64,000 bases of DNA from the NCBI GenBank assembly GCA_947561715.1, contig OX387201.1, forward strand, positions 4,296,001 to 4,360,000. The letters run 5' to 3'. The stretch's first letter is position 1; every line of letters begins with the position of its first letter. The translations under genes and the position numbers were made by a program. Below are positions 21,470-29,794 of the stretch, piece after piece. The stretch is from Ascidia mentula (lineage: Eukaryota > Chordata > Ascidiacea > Phlebobranchia > Ascidiidae). The notes under the pieces were generated by a model that was given only the letters and a program-made list of their open reading frames with translations, was not told where the DNA came from and did not search any database.

Positions 21470-21602
21470 ACGAAATTTGCATACACACATGGAATATTTG
21501 ATCCTTGTCCAGCCACACTAGTCGATAAAAGCAACAGTCTCACCACGACTCGAATCATTCCCGATTTTATGCTTGAGTTCCAACGATATTGATGAAAAAA
21601 AG

Positions 21603-21675
21603 CGAGCACGCCAGGACTCGAACCTGGAATCTTCTGATCCGTAGTCAGACGCGTTATCCATTGCGCCACGCGCCC
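21603..21675 (-). tRNA. tRNA-Arg (ACG), copy 107
   Basis: Consensus ACG body, flank B. Confidence 0.93.
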
Positions 21676-21805
21676 ACGTCAGTAACATTAACAAACTGAA
21701 TATTTGATCCTTGTCCAACAACTATATTGGATTAAAACAACAGTCTCCCCACGACTCGAATCATTCCCGATTTTATGCTTGTCCTCCATAATATTGATGA
21801 AAAAA

Positions 21806-21878
21806 CGAGCACGCCAGGACTCGAACCTGGAATCTTCTGATCCGAAGTCAGACGCGTTATCCATTGAACCACGCCCCC
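21806..21878 (-). tRNA. tRNA-Arg (TCG), copy 108
   Basis: C11T, G12T, and C4G which breaks an acceptor pair. Confidence 0.65.
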
Positions 21879-22008
21879 ACAAAATTTACATACACACATG
21901 GAATATTTGATCCTTGTCCAGCCACAATAGTCGATTAAGTCAACAGTCTCCACACGACTCGAATCACTCCCGATTTTATGTTTGTCCTCCATAATATTGT
22001 TGAAAAAA

Positions 22009-22081
22009 CGAGCACGCCAGGACTCGAACCTGGAATCTTCTGATCCGAAGTCAGACGCGTTATCCATTGCGCCACGCGCCC
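22009..22081 (-). tRNA. tRNA-Arg (TCG), copy 109
   Basis: Consensus copy. Confidence 0.93.
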
Positions 22082-22212
22082 ACGAAATTTGCATACACAC
22101 ATGGAATATTTGATCCTTCTCCAGCCACACTAGTCGATAAAAGCAACAGTCTCACCACGACTCGAATCACTCCCGATTTTATGCTTGTCCTCCATAATAT
22201 TGATGAAAAAAG

Positions 22213-22285
22213 CGAGCACGCCAGGACTCGAACCTGGAATCTTCTGATCCGAAGTCAGACGCGTTATCCATTGCGCCACGCGCCC
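22213..22285 (-). tRNA. tRNA-Arg (TCG), copy 110
   Basis: Consensus copy. Confidence 0.93.
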
Positions 22286-22415
22286 ACGAAATATACATAC
22301 ACTCATGGAATTTTTTATCCTTGTCCAGCCACAATAGTCGATTAAAACAACAGTCTCCTCACGACTCGAATCATTCCCGATTTTATGCTTGTCCTCCATA
22401 ATATTGATGAAAAAA

Positions 22416-22488
22416 CGAGCACGCCAGGACTCGAACCTGGAATCTTCTGATCCGAAGTCAGACGCGTTATCCATTGCGCCACGCGCCC
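22416..22488 (-). tRNA. tRNA-Arg (TCG), copy 111
   Basis: Consensus copy. Confidence 0.93.
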
Positions 22489-22618
22489 ACGAAATATACA
22501 TACACTCATGGAATTTTTTGTCCTTGTCCAGCCACAATAGTCGATTAAAACAACAGTCTCCCCACGACTCGAATCACTCCCGATTTTATGTTTGTCCTCC
22601 ATAATATTGATGAAAAAA

Positions 22619-22691
22619 CGAGCACGCCAGGACTCGAACCTGGAATCTTTTGATCCGAAGTCAGACGCGTTATCCATTGCGCCACGCGCCC
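22619..22691 (-). tRNA. tRNA-Arg (TCG), copy 112
   Basis: G42A. Confidence 0.8.
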
Positions 22692-22822
22692 ACGAAACAT
22701 GCATACACACATGGAATATTTGATCCTTGTCCAGCCACACTAGTCGATAAAAACAACAGTCTCACCACGACTCGAATCATTCCCGATTTTATGCTTGTTC
22801 TCCAACGATATTGATGAAAAAA

Positions 22823-22881
22823 CTCGAACCTGGAATCTTCTGATCCGTAGTCAGACGCGTTATCCATTGCGCCACGCGCCC
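22823..22881 (-). pseudogene. Truncated tRNA-Arg (ACG), copy 113
   Basis: Same 15-bp deletion as copy 47; flank B. Confidence 0.9.
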
Positions 22882-23012
22882 ACGTCAGTAACATTGACAA
22901 TCTGAATATTTGATCCTTGTCCAACAACTATATTGGATTAAAACAACAGTCTCCCCACAACTCGAATCATTCCCGATTTTGTGCTTGTCCTCCATAATAT
23001 TGATGAAAAAAG

Positions 23013-23085
23013 CGAGCACACCAGGACTCGAACCTGGATTCTTCTGATCCGAAGTCAGACGCGTTATCCATTGCGCCACGTGCCC
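23013..23085 (-). tRNA. tRNA-Arg (TCG), copy 114, acceptor variant
   Basis: G5A, C66T and T47A, as copy 50. Confidence 0.85.
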
Positions 23086-23216
23086 ATGAAAGTTACATAC
23101 ACACATGGAATATTTGATCCTTGTCCAGCCACTATAGTCGATTTAAACAACAGTCTCCCCACGACTCGAATCATTCCCGATTTTATGCTTGTCCTCCATA
23201 ACATTGATGAAAAAAG

Positions 23217-23289
23217 CGAGCACGCCAGGACTCGAACCTGGAATCTTCTTATCCGAAGTCAGACGCGTAATCCATTGCGCCACGCGCCT
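23217..23289 (-). tRNA. tRNA-Arg (TCG), copy 115
   Basis: C40A, A21T and G1A. Confidence 0.6.
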
Positions 23290-23426
23290 ACGAAATTTAC
23301 ACAAACACATGGAATATTTGATCCCCGTCCAGCCACAATAATCGATTAAAACAACAGTCTCACCACCACCACGACTTGAATCATTCCCGATTTTATGCTT
23401 GTCCTCCATAATATTGATGAAGAAGG

Positions 23427-23499
23427 CGAGCACGCCAGGACTCGAACCTAGAATCTTCTAACCCGTAATCAGACGCGTTATCCATTGCGCCACGCGCCC
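23427..23499 (-). tRNA. tRNA-Arg (ACG), copy 116, decayed
   Basis: The only full-length ACG copy with flank A. The anticodon arm has several changes and the T run is broken (CTTCTTC), so normal termination is unlikely. Confidence 0.45.
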
Positions 23500-23630
23500 A
23501 CGAAATTTACATACACACAAGGAATATTTGATCCTTGTCCAGCCACAATAGTCAATGAAAACAACAGTTTCACCACGATTCGAATCATTTCCGATTTTAT
23601 GCTTGTCGTCCATAATATTGATAAAAAAAG

Positions 23631-23703
23631 CGAGCACGCCAGGACTCGAACCTGGAATCTTCTGATCCGAAGTCAGACGCGTTATCCATTGCGCCACGCG
23701 CCC
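23631..23703 (-). tRNA. tRNA-Arg (TCG), copy 117
   Basis: Consensus body; T7 terminator. The spacer is more diverged than in the array core. Confidence 0.92.
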
Positions 23704-23813
23704 ACGAAATTTACATACAAACATGGAATATTTTATCTTTGTCCAGCCACACTAGTCAATGAAAACAACAGTTTCACCACGATTCGAATCATTTCCGATT
23801 TTATGCTTGTCCT

Positions 23814-23882
23814 CACGCCAGGACTCGAACCTGGAATCTTCTGATCCGTAGTCAGACGCGTTATCCATTGCGCCACGCGCCC
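23814..23882 (-). pseudogene. Truncated tRNA-Arg (ACG), copy 118
   Basis: The outer 3' acceptor strand and terminator are deleted, with the break in the spacer; flank B. Confidence 0.85.
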
Positions 23883-24014
23883 ACGTCAGTAACATCAACA
23901 AATTGAATATTTGATCCTTGTCCAGCTACAATATTCAAATAAAACAACTGTCTTACCACGACACGAATCATTTCCGATTTTGTGCTTGTGCCCCCACGAT
24001 ATTAATGAAAAAAG

Positions 24015-24075
24015 CGAGCACGCCAGGACTCGAACCTGGAATCTTCTGATCCGAAGTCAGACGCGTTATCCATTG
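24015..24075 (-). pseudogene. Truncated tRNA-Arg (TCG), copy 119, array end
   Basis: 3' part intact with T6. The 5' acceptor strand and half of the D arm are replaced by unique sequence from 24076. This marks the array edge. Confidence 0.9.
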
Positions 24076-25660
24076 ACAATAAGTTTCATTGGCATTGCAA
24101 ACAAGCTCAAAAAAAGCCACTTCTTGCTTTGAAGTCTGGGTATCTTGTATTACGCAACGTACACTCGAACAATTATGATACCGGAAAACATTAAAAATAA
24201 GAGTTTTCGTATCAGCTAACAATAAAGCCACTGTTGAAATATCAGTACATAATTCGTGTCACGGTTAAGTGGTTCACGTGAGAAACTGTGTTGGACAGTA
24301 ACCGTTTGAAATACAAATTTTACAGTAGTGTCTGAGGAGGTAGCGGCAGAGGCACTTTTGCAAATTTAGGCGGCACGTACCTGTGCATAGTAATTAATTG
24401 AACAGCAAACAGAAGGCCGCCAATAGTCCTGGATGTAGCGAAAGAGGGTAAATGGTGGTCGAACTTGGTTTACACCGAACCTTGGAATGGTTGAGATTGT
24501 AATGGAAATGTGATGCGGCAGGTCAGGTACACACAACGTCACGTTTCAGCACAAAATGATACGAACAAGTAGAAATTGACCGCCTGTTGAAGAACAGGCG
24601 CCTGGTATATGTGTATGATGAATTAGAAAAATGTTGAGCAAACGTAGGTAAGGAAAGGGTGCCGCGTGAACTTGATGGGTGACAATTTGGGTAATACAAG
24701 TTGAATGAACAGATCAGATACGTCAGTGGTTGTTACACACTGAACAGAATTCCGCAGAATGCAATACGATATAAACGTACCAACAAAGAAAGAATATTCA
24801 ATAGAACACGCTTAATCGAGCATGGTTCAATTCGATTCTGGCCCATACTATTTTTTTGGTGCGCATTGAGATCAATTGACTTTCTATAGGACAAAATATC
24901 GGGGTATGGGGTGTAGCTAGCTGTTACGACCCACAAGAAGGGTAATAAGGTATGTTTTAAAGTCACGTGCGTGTGGACCGGAAACACCAACATTCGTGTA
25001 CATCATTTTGAATAAAAAAAAATATACAACAAACTATCAAACCATCGACATTTTGCAACAAGCCCATTGTCACATGTTCAGTGGTCGACTGCATTAACGG
25101 GCAGTGGTGGGTTCAAATTGCACAAAAACCCGAAGCAGTACCTTGGCAACTACAATTAATTGAGGACTTATTTTGTTTACTTTCGTTTTCTCAAACAGCG
25201 TTTATAAAAAAAAAACGGTTGCCAAATACGTAACCGACGTAAAAATGTTGCGTAGTTACACTTTCTGATATCGTCCAAAAGGTTGTATATTAAGTTTGAA
25301 GGTGGTAATGGTAAGGCCTGAATTTTTTTGAAAACATTTGGTTGCTTGTCGGTGGACGGGGTTGCGCGGACGCGGTATTACAGTGCAATTGCTACGGGAG
25401 AGAAGCCGAACAGTTGAACCTTCTGTACAGGACGCGAAGAAAATGTTTCGCGAAAAAAATTCACCAAACGCCGACGAAACGCGTGGTGAGTGAAAACAAG
25501 CGTTCAAACACGACGGACAACTGAAGAAGAAGAACAGAACAACAGAAACTACGAACAAACATTGAGCAAAAATACATTCGCAATAACAAGAATCCTGCTG
25601 TGCGAATATGAACTTCCCTGGCCCTAATGGCAAAGCAATATACGAGATACTGTTTACTGT
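24076..25660. other. Intergenic, no gene seen
   Basis: AT-rich single-copy-looking DNA between the array and the RCC2 stop codon. Only short ORFs without family resemblance occur. A stretch near 25081-25145 loosely resembles a decayed tRNA-derived SINE (GTGGGTTCAAATT), too weak to call. Confidence 0.6.
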
Positions 25661-28600
25661 CTAGGGATTTGGCTTTGGGTCGTACACGGGCAGCTCAGCA
25701 ATGGCGTCTTTGTCCTCCTGCGTCTCGTCTCTTACTACCATGAGTGTGTGAACTTGTCCACACTCGACTCGCTGCACGAACAAACCGCCGATGCTCTTCA
25801 TTAAATCTGGGTTGGCGCTCGATTTTCGCGAGTCGCCAAGTCCCTTCATGGTAATGAGGTTGAATTTTGGTTTGTGGACATTTTTTTAACGTCAAGACAT
25901 TGAACGTAAAGGACAGCAGAATATTTTAGAAAGCACAGAAAATGTTAATTTTTAAAACATTAGCATGATTTCGAAAAAAATTAACAACACAATGGGTTTG
26001 TAACGCGACCAAGCCTCGGAATTAAACTTCTTACGATTTGGCCGCTCTGCAATAGTACTGAACTTGAGTGTTATGTGTCATTTAAAATCGGACAATATAT
26101 TATAAGTTGCAGCTTAATCTGAAAACACATGCATACTTTACACAGCAATACTACAGTACAGCACACCATGTAGTTATTTCTTTGATTGAATTTCTGAATA
26201 TATTTTTTGGGCGTTTGCAACTCTTTAATCGCAACGACCAAGAGAAAACACTAAAAATGTCTCGTCTGTTGACACAGAAGTGTGAACTTACCAATTCACC
26301 ATTGCTCGTTCCTGTACCCCAGCAAATGACACTTTCATCTGCCGCAACCACAGTGTGTCGATGTCCGCAGCCGATGCTTCGCACTTTCCATCCCTAAATA
26401 AACGCCAAGAGTGGATTAAGTGGCTTGTTACAAAAGTAGACAACGTGTTTTACAGACCTGAAGATCGGCCACCGGTTTTGGATACATGGTCGAGTCACGG
26501 TTGCTTACGCTTCCTTGCAAGCCCCAAAACAACGTCGACCCTGGAACATAGGAAAATGTTAACAAAAAAGAAGATTTTGAAATCTGCCACCTAAGCCAGT
26601 TTGTGTATTACAACACCAAACACAATCCTCTTCTGTTTTCAAGCTTTAAGAAGTTAAAAAAAATAGTAAACAGTTGTTCTAACATTTTACACAACCCAGC
26701 TGCAAACTAAGTATATATGACAATGAGGAAAAGTTTAGGAGGTTGTACACATAACCTTCTTCAGTGTATGGACTCACCCATTTCGTTCAAAGCAAGGGAG
26801 AAAGAATATCCAGCATACACCTGCACTGCACCTCTGCCCTGTCGGTCGAATGCTTGCACAAGACGAGGCATATGCTCGTCCTTTTGTTCGGAGTGACCCA
26901 ATCGCCCGTAACCACCAAATCCCCATGTAAACACTCTTTTCTTAGCATCCAGAGCCACCTGTCGGTATGGAATTTTGTTAACAATTGTCACATTTAATTT
27001 TTTTCCTTTACAGCATTTAGATTTTTTTGTGTCTATTTGTTAATAAAACATTACGTATTTGTTTGGGTGCAGACTAAAGGCAGGATTGTTAATTCAACAG
27101 AGTTTAGATAGTCTTCTTTTTTTTATTGTACCAGATTGTTGTGAAACTGAAGAAGTGACATACCACATGGTTCATTCCACAGGCAATGCTTGTAATCTTC
27201 ACATCATTAATTGGAACACTCTGTCCCCCTTTGGTCTTTTCAATCCACAATGGTATACGGAAAGCAGACTTTACATTGTCAAATGCAATCTTGTTTCCCT
27301 TTGCAAAGTATTGTCCATCTGTGTTGTTGCCTTTACAAAAACGTACACTGGTTCAACAAAATGTACATCGCCAGACAAAGGTACAATAAAGAGCAACTTT
27401 TACACATTTCCAAAGTAAGAACTACAGGCCTTGGTAATTGCATTTAATTTTTGGCACTGCTCTAAAAAAAACACATGCAATTTCCAAAATTTAAAACCAT
27501 GCTGATAAAACTGTCTCATACCAAGCTGGCCATATTCTGGAGATCCAAAGGAGTACACATCACCCTCACAATCTAGCAAAACACTAAAGTCTCCACCACA
27601 TGCGACTTCCACCAAAGGATGGCCATGGTATGCGATGCGTGTTGGACTTGGAACGTTGGTGCTTAAATTCCCTGATTGACATGGAGGGATATGAACAAAG
27701 TTAGACCAAAAGAAGAAAATTGACGCTTTGGAACTTAACAAACTACTAGACTCTATATAGCACACATATATACAGTTTTACAGTTTTACACAATCATACT
27801 GTTACATTTCAAACATGTTTTCCCAGATAAAGCATTATATGTATTATTTGTCAGATGCTCAACTTTATATTTCGGAAAATAAAGCAAAAACAAACCCAAT
27901 CCTAGTTGCCCTTGAGTGTTATCTCCAAAGGCAAAAACATTGCCATTCTCAGTGAGACAGAGGGTGTGATTTTTTCCACAGCTGCCATTCACAATGGTGT
28001 ATTGTTGAAGCGATTGAATAGGGCGTGGTGTGTCATATCTATCTCTGTCTCCATGGCCAAGCTGTCCACATTCATTTCGCCCTGCAGTTGTGATCAATAT
28101 ATAATTTATAACACCCCAAGATTATTTAACGCTAAGAAGTCCAATCATTATCATAAATAATTCATATATCGTGTTTTATCTTGTCATACATTTCTATCAG
28201 CGTTCAACTGTCTGGCAACTTACCCCATGAGAATACTTTTCCCTCCGGTGTGATGATTAGGTTGTGGTTAGAGCAACACCCAGATATTGCACGGCTCACT
28301 TTAATTCCACACATCGACTTGTAACGTTGGGGCTTGTACAGATTTTTACCAACGTTCTCATATTTCTCTGCAAAAAACAGGAAGCATTGTCCAAATTGAA
28401 GATGCCTAAAATGTTTGGAAGGACTTACCATCTCCTTTCCTAGCTTTCTTCCTTCCATTGACGCTCCAGTTTACACCTCCAGTAATTATGATTTCACCGG
28501 AGTCTTTTGGAAGTGAAAGTTTCTGTAAAAAAAGAATACACTAAATTATACTAACTTCATGGTTATATAAATTAAAATTAAATCAAATGACATTCATTTT

Positions 28601-28963
28601 GTGCACAAAGTTACGATGTACATGGCAAACAATAAACGTGAAACATAAAATAGCATGTACATTGTACATCACATTGATAAAATAACAAGGGTTATCAAGT
28701 TAGTCGCCCATGATTAACAACATTCAAAGGCAGAAAAAACTGAACAACGTTATTGTGATGAAAATGAATTTAAATAATTTAACCATTTACATAACCATTG
28801 TTTGACTTACTATTTTTGATTTCTTGTCGGCTCCATTTTCAGTTTCGACAGGTACATTGTTAGTCGAATCATTTTCGTTTGGGACATCTTCCTCGTCTGT
28901 TTCCTTGACCTTCTTGCTATCGGGCTCTTGAAGCTTCTGGGGTTCTTGCTTTCGACGAGGCAT
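25661..28963 (-). CDS. rcc2: RCC2 (TD-60-like RCC1-repeat protein), complete, 10 exons
   Basis: Exons (minus, 5' to 3'): 28811-28963, 28429-28522, 28224-28367, 27896-28081, 27522-27671, 27164-27330, 26778-26958, 26458-26540, 26292-26393, 25661-25843. All have GT-AG borders and all phases fit. The total is 1443 nt, 480 aa; human RCC2 is 522. Residues 1-51 are a charged, disordered lead starting MPRRKQEPQK. Residues about 52-470 form RCC1-type propeller blades, with GQLGHGD, NHTLCLTENGNVFAFG, SPEYGQLG, GFGGYGRLGH and HRHTVVAADESVICWG. The segments line up in order with human RCC2 from memory. RCC2 is a chromosomal-passenger-associated regulator of small GTPases, integrin signalling and mitosis. 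The N-terminal basic tail is shorter than in vertebrates. It shares a promoter region with the divergent LRR gene. Confidence 0.93.
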
Positions 28964-29794
28964 GATTTTTAAATTCGCAGTTTCGTTACACAAACCTGAT
29001 AAGAGTTTATCGCAATAATGTGCTTTGAATTGTCAACTAGATAGACGATTTAAATATTTTTATCAAACGTAGCAAACAAAAATATAGCACAGTAACCGCA
29101 AAAATAACAATAATTTATTGAACTTGTAAACAAAGACCAGAAACGACGAGCGGCAAATCTTTAAAGCGCGCCTGTCTCATTTTATCCTATCACCCACAGC
29201 TGACAGCAGTTCTGTAATTTATCTAATATTTTAGTATGGTTGCCTACTGTCATTATTTTCAGTTAAACTGAAAAAACAAGCAACGCACTTTTGGACTGAA
29301 TTTTCCATGTATTCAAAATCACGGCAATTTTAATCAACTCATGGCGGATATTTTTGATGGGAAACAAAGATGGTTGTCTGAAAATACTAATGCAAAACAA
29401 AAATAGCAACAACTGAAAATACTAATGCAAAACAAAAATATCGAAAAGCCTGCTTCCTCAACAGTATGGTTAACCACAGATATATCACGTGAAACTGGAA
29501 AAATACACAGCAGGAAAGGGGCATGAGCACTCAAGCACATCTCTGGACCGACGGCGCAAGTCACGTGATCACAACATTACAACAACTCGGTTCCGCATGA
29601 GTGTTCATCACTTTGCCGGCGAATTCGTTCGTTTCCACCTGAAGGCTTGATGAGGTGAGCAAACTTCAATGTGTAATGTTAAAAACCGTACACAGGAAAA
29701 CGTATTTAATCTTTTTTATCTTAATACTACATAATGAATGAGAGTTTTTCGTAATGCAGGCTTGTGGCAAAAATGTAACGAGCTGTTTGGAATA
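28964..29794. promoter_or_regulatory. Bidirectional promoter region between RCC2 and the LRR gene
   Basis: The two coding starts are 831 bp apart and divergent. Two TCACGTGA E-box palindromes lie at 29485-29492 and 29561-29568. A 28-bp segment is repeated in tandem at 29378-29405 and 29413-29440 (period 35). A donor-like GAG/GTGAGC at 29654/29655 and an acceptor at 29759 suggest a 5' UTR intron of the LRR gene. Shared regulation is inference. Confidence 0.5.

Larger units (their letters stand above)
1..24075 (-). repeat. Tandem array of 119 tRNA-Arg genes, unit about 203 bp
   Basis: Every unit holds one tRNA-Arg gene read leftward, followed by a run of 4-7 T (Pol III terminator) and a spacer of about 130 bp. 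The 73-nt body pairs well: acceptor GGGCGCG with CGTGCTC, T stem CCAGG with CCTGG, anticodon stem TCTGA with TCAGA. A-box TGGCGCAATGG and B-box GGTTCGAGTCC are intact in consensus copies. Two 5' flanks occur. Flank A reads GTAAATTTCGT or close variants before the gene. Flank B reads AATGTTACTGACGT. In the copy entries, standard tRNA numbering is used, and 'consensus' means no change from this body and flank A. The array continues beyond the left edge. Array length depends on the assembly being right. Confidence 0.97.

Noticed and set aside
1-24075. Many ORFs of 60-260 codons with repeated peptides such as RVAQWITRLTSDQKIP
   Set aside because: They are translations of the tRNA-Arg body and spacer in several frames on both strands. 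The unit is explained by tRNA genes.
1-24075. CRISPR-like or simple satellite array
   Set aside because: The repeats fold as tRNAs with Pol III boxes and terminators, and the spacers are homologous to one another, not unique.
25256-25633. 125-codon ORF, minus strand, downstream of RCC2
   Set aside because: Cys/Phe-rich translation of AT-rich 3' flank; looks like chance.
29738-29794. Upstream in-frame ATG as start of the LRR protein
   Set aside because: It lies before a good acceptor at 29759 in a probable 5' UTR intron. ATG 29795 fits the spliced leader exon better.
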